DNA of 5,860 nt, from assembly GCA_027063585.1 (NCBI GenBank), contig JAMORM010000100.1:1-5860 (forward strand). Direction: 5' to 3'. Both the position numbers and the translations under genes were made by a program. A model generated the notes under the pieces. It did not search any database, was not told the DNA's origin, and saw nothing but the letters and a program-made list of their open reading frames with translations. This stretch comes from Sulfurimonas sp. GTDB taxonomy: Bacteria; Campylobacterota; Campylobacteria; Campylobacterales; Sulfurimonadaceae. Below, piece by piece: positions 1 through 5,058 of this stretch. Every line of letters starts with the position of its first letter. The first letter of the stretch is position 1.

Positions 1-604
1 CTTTTAGAGTTTTCTTAAGTCTGTTAATTTCTGCTCTTATGGTTGCATTATCTACAATCTGTTCATCCCATACATAAACTCGAAACTGCTCAAAATCTAC
101 GACTCTACTTCTGTTTCTGGCTAAAATATCGATGATTTGCGATTGCCTTTTTGTAAGTATTTGCGGTTCACCGTTAAACAACAGGGTGTTGTGTTCCTGA
201 TCATAACTGTAATTCTTTGAAAGTCTCAAATATACTCTCGGCACTTCTTTGTCCACTAATATTCTGTCAATTTTTAAAGCAAGCTCTTTTAAGTGAAAGG
301 GTTTTTTCAAGTAGTCGTAACATCCTAAATCATAAGCACGAGATATATCTTCTATGTCAACCAAAGCACTGACATAAATTGTAGGCGTATGAATTTTGAG
401 TTCATGAAGTTTTTCCAAAAGCGTCAGCCCGTCTATATTTGGAACACTGATATCTAAAATAAGCAAATCATAATCATCACTCTGCAGATTTATAAAGGCT
501 TCCAAGCCGTCAACAAAACTACTTACTATATGCCCCTGTTCTTGAAGGTACTCCTGTATCGATTCATTTAACATTAACTCATCTTCCAGTAAAAGAATTT
601 TCAT
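1..604 (-). CDS. OmpR/PhoB-type response regulator, C-terminus cut by window edge
   Basis: This is a DNA-binding response regulator, predicted to be phosphorylated by the kinase encoded just upstream and to act as a cytoplasmic transcription factor. Translating the minus strand from the ATG at 604-602 gives 201 residues with no stop before the edge. The receiver domain (about 1-115) has the acidic pocket E7/D8, phospho-acceptor D51 in the LILDISVP context, switch residue S79 (YVSA) and the conserved lysine K101 in KKPF. Residues from about 120 onward match a winged-helix output domain, with the typical LTKRQ start, a VYVWDE segment and an INRLRKTL recognition-helix region. Only the last 20-30 residues of a usual 220-230 residue protein should be missing. 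The start overlaps the kinase stop by one base (TAATG), so translation is probably coupled. The OmpR-class call is firm; the target genes are unknown. Confidence 0.95.
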   Translation of the reverse strand, partial: MKILLLEDELMLNESIQEYLQEQGHIVSSFVDGLEAFINLQSDDYDLLILDISVPNIDGLTLLEKLHELKIHTPTIYVSALVDIEDISRAYDLGCYDYLKKPFHLKELALKIDRILVDKEVPRVYLRLSKNYSYDQEHNTLLFNGEPQILTKRQSQIIDILARNRSRVVDFEQFRVYVWDEQIVDNATIRAEINRLKKTLK

Positions 605-1857
605 TACTCACCCATCATTTTAAATTTGTATAAAAAGGTTGTCAATTCATCAGTCGACTCTATATCTATACTTACATTATCTTCTTGGCAAATATTTTTA
701 ACCAATTGCAACCCAAGACCAAAACCTTTCATATTATTATTTTCTCTGTAATAAGCATCAAAAATCTTTTCAGTATTTTTTATAATTTTTGATTTGCTTG
801 AAACACTGAAAATCACATCTACTCCTGTTTGTGTTACATGTAAAGAGACAATCTCATTTGCCAAGGTATATTTTATGGCATTCGTTATAGTATTGTCCAC
901 GATGCGTTGCAGCTTTGTTTCATTAAAATAGATATAGGCTTTCTCAAGCTGGCTGCTGTATTTAAAATCTACTTTTGAAAGCATGGCAACATCTCTAAAA
1001 AATTCTATGCGTGCGTTTAAGTATGAGACCAATTCAATAGAAACTTTAGGGTACTGCACCTGATCTTTTTTCACCAGGTAACTCAAATCATCATATATGT
1101 TAAATATATTTTTCGCAGCCGCTTCAATCTTGGAAAGATGTCTGTCTTTTTTATTTTTCATTTCATACAGTTCAATACTTGTCAAAATAACGCTTAAAGG
1201 TGTATTCGTTTCGTGTACGGTATAGCGCAAAAACTCTTTTTGTGCCAAAAGTATCTCTTCTGAGAACTTTTTCTCTTCTAAAAGTTTTGCATTGATTTTT
1301 TGCAGATTTAATGTTTTTTCTTCTACTTTTTTTTCAAGATCAATATTTAATCCCTTTAATGATGATTTTTGCTTATTTATCGTTTGAACCATTTCATTTG
1401 CATACACAACCATCTCTTTAAATTCTTTAAAAAAAATCTTATCAGGACTCAACAGCTGTTCTTTGTGTGCGGCATTTTTAAAAAAACTCAAAAACGCATT
1501 CATATCATTTTGGATTAAAGCATAAAATATTTTATACATTCCTAGCATAATTGCAAAGAGTATGAAAGATAGCGTCACAATTGCCAAAGTATTTTTAATC
1601 AGTAATGTTTTTAACTGTGATTGAGCATCTTTATAATTATTATTTTGTATTTTGCTTTTAGCATCAGCATGAATAATATGCTCTTGTTTATAAAGAGCTT
1701 TTTCATAATCATGATAATTTTCTTTTATCAATAAATAAGCGAATATAACGGTAAATATCAATATCAAAACTGTGGTAAACGTATTAGCCTGTTTAATAGT
1801 TAAAGATTTTAATTTTTTCAAAAAATATTTTTCAATATTAGCGCCAATTTCTTGCAT
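604..1857 (-). CDS. Membrane sensor histidine kinase of a two-component system
   Basis: A 417-residue inner-membrane sensor kinase. A short basic N-terminus is followed by a first membrane helix (about 25-44), a small charged periplasmic segment (about 45-88) and a second membrane helix (about 89-114). Next comes a cytoplasmic linker with a likely coiled coil (about 165-205, rich in K/E/L). The dimerisation domain carries the phospho-acceptor H215 in an HETNTP box. The ATPase domain shows an N box (DNTITNAIKYT, N322 and N326), an F box (IFDAYYREN, 365-373) and a G2 box (GFGLGL, 378-383). The G1 box is degenerate: the expected D-x-G-x-G is SSKSKI around 354-359. No clear HAMP or PAS domain is visible. 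The start ATG is preceded by an AAGGG element about 10 bases upstream. The kinase is read before its regulator. The small periplasmic loop gives no hint of the ligand. Confidence 0.93.
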   Translation of the reverse strand: MQEIGANIEKYFLKKLKSLTIKQANTFTTVLILIFTVIFAYLLIKENYHDYEKALYKQEHIIHADAKSKIQNNNYKDAQSQLKTLLIKNTLAIVTLSFILFAIMLGMYKIFYALIQNDMNAFLSFFKNAAHKEQLLSPDKIFFKEFKEMVVYANEMVQTINKQKSSLKGLNIDLEKKVEEKTLNLQKINAKLLEEKKFSEEILLAQKEFLRYTVHETNTPLSVILTSIELYEMKNKKDRHLSKIEAAAKNIFNIYDDLSYLVKKDQVQYPKVSIELVSYLNARIEFFRDVAMLSKVDFKYSSQLEKAYIYFNETKLQRIVDNTITNAIKYTLANEIVSLHVTQTGVDVIFSVSSKSKIIKNTEKIFDAYYRENNNMKGFGLGLQLVKNICQEDNVSIDIESTDELTTFLYKFKMMGE

Positions 1858-1887
1858 TTTATCTCTACCCTTTTTTTGCGTTACAAA

Positions 1888-1893
1888 ATTATA
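1888..1893 (-). promoter_or_regulatory. -10 box of the kinase/regulator promoter
   Basis: On the minus strand this reads TATAAT, preceded by GG, and lies about 31 bases before the kinase ATG, giving a predicted 5' leader of roughly 24 bases. No good -35 hexamer is visible, as is usual for sigma-70 promoters in Campylobacterota, where AT-rich upstream sequence replaces it. This is a prediction from the motif only. Confidence 0.6.
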
Positions 1894-1900
1894 CCTATTT

Positions 1901-1963
1901 TAATTGCAAACTTAATTTTAAAAGTACAAGGCATATTTATAAAAATTTAACTATAATTGCAAA
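1901..1963 (+). repeat. 10-bp direct repeat in the divergent promoter region
   Basis: TAATTGCAAA occurs at 1901-1910 and again at 1954-1963, 53 bp apart (about five helical turns). The right copy overlaps the cyclophilin -10 box and its predicted transcription start; the left copy lies just upstream of the kinase -10 box. The arrangement would suit a regulator binding both promoters, but a 10-bp AT-rich repeat can also arise by chance. No regulator is identified. Confidence 0.45.
1952..1957 (+). promoter_or_regulatory. -10 box of the cyclophilin promoter
   Basis: A perfect TATAAT lies 30 bases before the cyclophilin ATG, so transcription would start near 1964 and leave a leader of about 23 bases. 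Upstream sequence is very AT-rich (for example 1934-1950) with no clear -35 box, the usual pattern in this phylum. The promoter points away from the kinase promoter, whose -10 box is about 58 bp to the left. Confidence 0.65.
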
Positions 1964-1972
1964 AACAAAAAC

Positions 1973-1980
1973 AAAGAGGT
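1973..1980 (+). promoter_or_regulatory. Ribosome binding site that fixes the cyclophilin start
   Basis: AAAGAGGT sits six bases before the ATG at 1987. It lies downstream of the in-frame TTG at 1957, and that TTG overlaps the -10 box, so it should not even be in the mRNA. This decides for the ATG start. Confidence 0.8.
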
Positions 1981-1986
1981 ATAAAT

Positions 1987-2493
1987 ATGTTTGGAAGAAC
2001 ACAATTAAAAGAATACAATTTAAGCGAAGATGAATTAGCAAAATTACAATATGCAAAAATCGTAACAAACAAAGGCGATATCTGGATAAAACTTTATCCT
2101 GAAGAGACTCCAAATACAGTGGCAAACTTTGCACATTTGGCACAAAGTGGTTTTTATGACAACCTAAGCTTTCATCGTGTTATCCCGGGATTTATGGCAC
2201 AAGGCGGCTGTCCCGAGGGAACAGGTACAGGCGGACCGGACTGGGCTATTAAATGTGAAACTGATAAAAATACGCATAAACATGTAAAAGGAACACTTTC
2301 AATGGCACACGCAGGTCCAAATACAGGCGGAAGCCAGTTTTTCATCTGTTTTGTACCTTGTCCGCATCTTGACGGCGTACATACTGTTTTTGGCGGTATA
2401 GAAGAAAATGATGCTGAGAGCTTTGCAGTTTTAGATTCTATCGAAGGTCAAGATGAAATCAAAACAATAGAAATTCACGAGACAAAAGACTAA
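1987..2493 (+). CDS. ppiB: Cytoplasmic cyclophilin-type peptidyl-prolyl cis-trans isomerase
   Basis: A 168-residue cyclophilin, the enzyme that speeds cis-trans isomerisation of X-Pro bonds during protein folding. It has no signal peptide, so it should act in the cytoplasm, like E. coli PpiB (164 residues). The active-site signature FHRVIPGFMAQGG spans 62-74, with catalytic R64, F69 and Q72. A second core motif GGSQFFI (114-120) and the LDGVHTVFG segment (128-136) complete the binding pocket. Residues 1-20 form a short extension before the first beta strand. The ATG at 1987 is preferred over an in-frame TTG ten codons earlier because of the ribosome binding site between them. It has its own promoter, is divergent from the two-component system, and is followed by a long structured spacer, so it may be monocistronic or partly co-transcribed with queH. 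Confidence 0.96.
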   Translation: MFGRTQLKEYNLSEDELAKLQYAKIVTNKGDIWIKLYPEETPNTVANFAHLAQSGFYDNLSFHRVIPGFMAQGGCPEGTGTGGPDWAIKCETDKNTHKHVKGTLSMAHAGPNTGGSQFFICFVPCPHLDGVHTVFGGIEENDAESFAVLDSIEGQDEIKTIEIHETKD

Positions 2494-2534
2494 TCTCAAA
2501 TAGAATGACTTTAAAGCCTAAAGGGCAAGGTTAC

Positions 2535-2557
2535 AGAAAAAAATTTAGTTTTTTTCT
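2535..2557. terminator. Possible bidirectional terminator-like A/T hairpin
   Basis: AGAAAAAAA (2535-2543) is the exact reverse complement of TTTTTTTCT (2549-2557), with a five-base TTTAG loop. It lies about 40 bases past the cyclophilin stop. The stem is almost all A-T and lacks the GC-rich core of a strong intrinsic terminator, so efficiency is doubtful. It could give a U-run to transcripts from either side. Confidence 0.35.
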
Positions 2558-2615
2558 AAGTCACGCTTTAGCGTTTGAAAACCTTGCTTCCGAAGAGCTG
2601 ATGAATTTCTCGGAA

Positions 2616-2633
2616 CCCAGACTTCAGTCTGGG
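2616..2633. repeat. GC-rich perfect hairpin
   Basis: CCCAGACT (2616-2623) and AGTCTGGG (2626-2633) are perfect inverted repeats. With a realistic loop this is a seven-pair stem closed by TTCA, the strongest hairpin in the non-coding DNA of the window. It is not followed by a T run on the plus strand, so it is not a classic terminator for the cyclophilin. TTCAG (2623-2627) could instead pair with CTGAA (2634-2638), an exclusive alternative fold. Confidence 0.6.
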
Positions 2634-2664
2634 CTGAATTGCTTAACAACCTAAAAAACCCTTC

Positions 2665-2669
2665 AAGGA
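2665..2669 (+). promoter_or_regulatory. Ribosome binding site placing the queH start at ATT 2676
   Basis: AAGGA lies six bases before ATT at 2676-2678, ideal spacing. The only ordinary in-frame start codon after the upstream stop (TAA 2652-2654) is TTG at 2718, which has no such site before it and would remove the conserved HICC motif. CAAGG at 2664-2668 is complementary to CCTTG at 2582-2586, so the site could be masked by the upstream element. Confidence 0.7.
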
Positions 2670-2675
2670 AAAAAC

Positions 2676-3761
2676 ATTTTAGTACATATATGTTGCAGTG
2701 TTGATTCACACTTTTTTTTGGAAAAATTGCAACACGATTTTCCTGATGAAAAACTGATCGGTTTTTTTTATGACCCCAATATTCATCCTTATTCAGAATA
2801 TCAACTGCGCCTGCTTGATGTACAGCGCAGTTGTAACAAACTCGGTATTGAACTTCTTGAGGGCGAATATGATTATGAAAACTGGTTACAAGCTGTCCGT
2901 GGACTAGAAAATGAACCCGAAAAAGGGGCACGTTGTGAAGTCTGTTTTGATAAACGCTTTACCACAAGCGCAAAAAAAGCACTCGAACTCGGTGAAAAAA
3001 AAATCACTACGACCCTGCTTGTCAGTCCTCTAAAATCTCAAGAACAACTTAAACGTGTCGGCGATGAATTTTATAAATCTCATGGCGTTGAGTTTATTGC
3101 AGTGGATTATAGAAGTGGCGGCGGCACACAAGACCAAAGCCGTGTGACAAAAGAGGAGCAGCTCTACCGTCAGGACTATTGCGGCTGTATTTTTGGGCTT
3201 ACGATGCAGCGAGATCAACAAAACAGACTGATGGATGAGATGTTTTCGCCGATTTCAGGACAAACACTTCCTGCTTCCATTGAAGAACGTCTTAAAATAT
3301 ACACCAAGAGAAATGCGCTTGAAGATGCAGGCAAAGAGTATAAAATCATCAAACAGAAGTTTCTTAACTACAGACAATTTAATTTTAAACTTATTTCAGG
3401 CAAAAAAGATGTTTTAGAAGCTTATGCCCTAAGTTACTCAACGCTCCCACGAAAAAAAGCTCAGGGACGCATAGAATTTACTCATAATAACATTCACTAT
3501 TTTAACCGTGAAGAGATGAAATTTATAACACTTCAAACATACAACAATTTAAGTCATTCAAACTATAAAACAATAAAAGAACTCATTTATAATCCATTGG
3601 AATGTGATGAAGAATTAGCACTAAGAGCCACTATTTCAGGTTCAAATTACGATTTAACACCTATTATAGTAGTAAATGAAATACCACAGACGAAGCTTTC
3701 AATTTATCTGGATGCAAAGGCATACGAGGACACCAAAGAAAAACTTATTATCTTTTCTTAA
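2676..3761 (+). CDS. queH: Epoxyqueuosine reductase QueH (DUF208 family), apparent ATT start
   Basis: QueH performs the last step of queuosine synthesis, reducing epoxyqueuosine to queuosine at the wobble base of GUN-anticodon tRNAs, in the cytoplasm. It replaces the unrelated, cobalamin-dependent QueG. Read from ATT 2676 the product has 361 residues and begins with the family N-terminus LVHICCSVDS. The metal/cluster cysteines typical of the family are present: C6-C7 (HICC), C87 and C90 (RCEVC) and C169/C171 (YCGC), along with the GFFYDPNIHPYSEY segment near 27-42. The catalytic domain ends near residue 185; about 175 further residues form an extension not found in short QueH proteins (roughly 180-200 residues), and I assign it no function. 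Starting at TTG 2718 would delete C6-C7, so that start is unlikely for a working enzyme. Either a rare ATT start or a mutation/sequencing error of ATG explains the sequence. Confidence 0.9.
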   Translation: MLVHICCSVDSHFFLEKLQHDFPDEKLIGFFYDPNIHPYSEYQLRLLDVQRSCNKLGIELLEGEYDYENWLQAVRGLENEPEKGARCEVCFDKRFTTSAKKALELGEKKITTTLLVSPLKSQEQLKRVGDEFYKSHGVEFIAVDYRSGGGTQDQSRVTKEEQLYRQDYCGCIFGLTMQRDQQNRLMDEMFSPISGQTLPASIEERLKIYTKRNALEDAGKEYKIIKQKFLNYRQFNFKLISGKKDVLEAYALSYSTLPRKKAQGRIEFTHNNIHYFNREEMKFITLQTYNNLSHSNYKTIKELIYNPLECDEELALRATISGSNYDLTPIIVVNEIPQTKLSIYLDAKAYEDTKEKLIIFS

Positions 3762-3797
3762 CAATAAATTAGATAAAATATCAAAAAATTATTGTTA
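3759..3797. repeat. AT-rich imperfect palindrome between queH and fabZ
   Basis: TAACAATAA (3759-3767, starting with the queH stop codon) is the exact reverse complement of TTATTGTTA (3789-3797). Nearly concentric within it is GATA-AAA-TATC (3772-3782). It could be an operator around the putative fabZ promoter or a weak AT-only hairpin ending the queH transcript. AT-rich sequence makes chance symmetry quite possible. Confidence 0.4.
3774..3779 (+). promoter_or_regulatory. Possible -10 box for fabZ-lpxA-clpX
   Basis: TAAAAT, in an AGATAAAAT context, lies 32 bases before the fabZ ATG in a very AT-rich stretch. It differs from TATAAT at one position and has no clear -35. It sits at the centre of the palindrome at 3759-3797. 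Readthrough from queH, only 50 bp away, is an alternative source of transcription. Confidence 0.35.
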
Positions 3798-3811
3798 TAA
3801 GGTTTAGTTTA

Positions 3812-4261
3812 ATGCTTATGGATGTTACAGAAATACAAAAAATACTACCACACCGTTACCCTTTTTTATTGGTCGACAGAGTTACCGATATAACAAAAGG
3901 TAAATCTATCACTGCATACAAGAATGTTTCCATTTCAGAGCCTGTGTTTCAAGGGCACTTTCCCGGACATCCGATTTACCCAGGTGTTATGATTTTAGAA
4001 GGTATGGCACAAGCTGGTGGCGTTTTATCTTTTTTAAGTATGGGTGATTTAACAGAAGAAGAAATAGCCTCTAAAGTAGTTTATTTTATGAGCATTGACA
4101 AGGCAAAATTCAGAACTCCTGTTAAACCGGGTGATAAACTTGAATACCGAATCTCTGTAATCAAACAAAAAGGAACTATCTGGATGCTTAAAGGTGAAGC
4201 ATATGTTGATGACAAGCTAGTCAGTGAAGCTGAATTAAAAGCTATGATAGTAGATAAGTAA
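3812..4261 (+). CDS. fabZ: (3R)-hydroxyacyl-[acyl-carrier-protein] dehydratase FabZ
   Basis: FabZ removes water from 3-hydroxyacyl-ACP to give trans-2-enoyl-ACP in cytoplasmic fatty acid elongation. The 149-residue product is full length for the family and has the hot-dog fold signature. It starts with the conserved [14 protein letters not shown] (11-24), has the central-helix motif [11 protein letters not shown] (48-58) with catalytic H49, and catalytic E63 in ILEGMAQ. The numbering equals the known His49/Glu63 pair of Pseudomonas FabZ. The ATG at 3812 follows AAGG (3799-3802) by nine bases; the ATG two codons later is farther away and less likely. It is followed 11 bases later by lpxA. Both enzymes work on the 3-hydroxyacyl-ACP pool, which explains their long-conserved linkage: FabZ competes with LpxA for substrate. 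Confidence 0.98.
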   Translation: MLMDVTEIQKILPHRYPFLLVDRVTDITKGKSITAYKNVSISEPVFQGHFPGHPIYPGVMILEGMAQAGGVLSFLSMGDLTEEEIASKVVYFMSIDKAKFRTPVKPGDKLEYRISVIKQKGTIWMLKGEAYVDDKLVSEAELKAMIVDK

Positions 4262-4265
4262 AAGG
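4260..4265 (+). promoter_or_regulatory. Ribosome binding site supporting the lpxA TTG start
   Basis: AAAAGG overlaps the fabZ stop codon and ends seven bases before the TTG at 4273. No ATG or GTG lies nearby in this frame, and the protein family N-terminus begins right here, so TTG is the start. Confidence 0.75.
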
Positions 4266-4272
4266 TTATTTT

Positions 4273-5058
4273 TTGTCTAAAATATCTAAATTAGCCGTTA
4301 TAGAAGACGGTGCGAACATAGGAAAAAACGTTACAATCGGACCATTTTGTTTTATATCAAGTGAAGCGAGCATTGGTGATGGAACCACTATAGATGCAAG
4401 CAGCTGTATTTATGGAAAAACTACCATCGGCAAAAATAACAAAATTTTTTCACATGCCGTTATCGGTTCAATTCCACAGGATTTAAAATTTAACGGCGAA
4501 GATGTTGAACTCATAATCGGAGACAACAATACTATCCGTGAATTTACTCTTTTTAATCCGGGTACAAAAGGCGGTGGCGCTAAAACTATCATCGGAAATC
4601 ATAATTTATTTATGGGGTATGTACACTTGGGACATGATGTTATCATAGGAAATCACTGTATTTTGGCAAACGCAGCAACGCTCGCAGGACATGTTGAACT
4701 TGGTGATTATGTTGTAATCGGCGGTATGACACCGATTCATCAATTTGTACATGTAGGTGATTATGCCATGGTAGGCGGTGCTTCTGCATTAGCGCAAGAT
4801 ATTCCTCCATTTTGTATGGCAGAGGGAAACCGTGCTTCACTCCGAGGGCTGAACTTAACAGGTTTAAGAAGACATTTGCAACGTGACGATATTAATGCGC
4901 TCAAATCAGCATACAGAGAACTTTTTGAATCAGGCAAACCACTCAAAGATACGGCAAGCGAATTGCTTGAAAATTCAGACAATCATTATGTAACAGATTT
5001 ATGTAATTTTGTCATTAAAACAAAACGCGGAATTCCGTTTGAAAGGAAAAATATATGA
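4273..5058 (+). CDS. lpxA: UDP-N-acetylglucosamine O-acyltransferase LpxA
   Basis: LpxA carries out the first step of lipid A synthesis, moving a 3-hydroxyacyl chain from ACP to UDP-GlcNAc (or an amino analogue in some relatives) in the cytoplasm. The 261 residues match the usual 262. Residues 1 to about 185 are a left-handed beta helix of hexapeptide repeats (many I-G-x-x-x-x-I turns). The C-terminal part is helical (about 186-261). By alignment to E. coli LpxA from memory, H118 and H121 (VHLGHD) match His122 and catalytic His125, H140 (AGH) matches His144, and H156 (HQF) matches His160. The acyl-length residue Gly173 of E. coli corresponds to G169, consistent with a long (about C14) chain. 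It starts with TTG, and its stop overlaps the clpX start in ATGA. The organism therefore makes a Gram-negative outer membrane with lipid A. Confidence 0.97.
   Translation: MSKISKLAVIEDGANIGKNVTIGPFCFISSEASIGDGTTIDASSCIYGKTTIGKNNKIFSHAVIGSIPQDLKFNGEDVELIIGDNNTIREFTLFNPGTKGGGAKTIIGNHNLFMGYVHLGHDVIIGNHCILANAATLAGHVELGDYVVIGGMTPIHQFVHVGDYAMVGGASALAQDIPPFCMAEGNRASLRGLNLTGLRRHLQRDDINALKSAYRELFESGKPLKDTASELLENSDNHYVTDLCNFVIKTKRGIPFERKNI

Larger units (their letters stand above)
2521..2663 (+). other. Non-coding region rich in abutting inverted repeats, upstream of queH
   Basis: The spacer 2494-2675 contains no credible gene but has dense dyad symmetry. Stem B pairs GCAAGGTT (2525-2532) with AACCTTGC (2580-2587) and encloses two smaller hairpins: AT-only 2535-2557 and ACGC-TTTA-GCGT at 2563-2574. 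Stem D pairs TTCCGA (2588-2593) with TCGGAA (2610-2615), beginning exactly where B ends. Hairpin E (2616-2633) begins exactly where D ends. AAGG (2521-2524) could pair with CCTT (2660-2663) to close the whole. The part at 2561-2640 is about 46% GC, clearly above the other spacers in the window. It could be a folded mRNA leader, a terminator region for the cyclophilin, or a dispersed genomic repeat; the sequence alone does not decide. Confidence 0.5.

Noticed and set aside
1957..1986. TTG at 1957 as start of a 178-residue cyclophilin
   Set aside because: The codon overlaps a perfect -10 box, and the extra ten codons contain the ribosome binding site of the ATG at 1987; the extension is low-complexity (QKQKQ).
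2641..2647. GCTTAAC resembling an integron attC core (RYYYAAC)
   Set aside because: No matching GTTRRRY partner at the right distance, no integrase and no gene cassettes nearby; a seven-base degenerate motif is expected by chance.
2634..2680. preQ1 class I riboswitch before queH
   Set aside because: The A-rich CTAAAAAACC stretch and nearby ribosome binding site recall one, but the required short stem with a C-rich loop and the conserved tail are not present in the right arrangement.
2690..2705. ATG at 2690 as an alternative queH start
   Set aside because: It is in a different frame from queH and meets a stop after four codons.
2718..2720. TTG at 2718 as the queH start
   Set aside because: It has no ribosome binding site (preceded by a T run) and would remove the conserved HICC motif encoded upstream in the same frame.
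2545..2931. Minus-strand open frame of 128 codons opposite queH
   Set aside because: It is antisense to conserved queH sequence and the structured spacer, has no recognisable domain or ribosome binding site, and looks like a shadow.
3235..3417. 60-codon plus-strand frame inside queH
   Set aside because: It lies wholly within the conserved queH frame and has no independent start signal.
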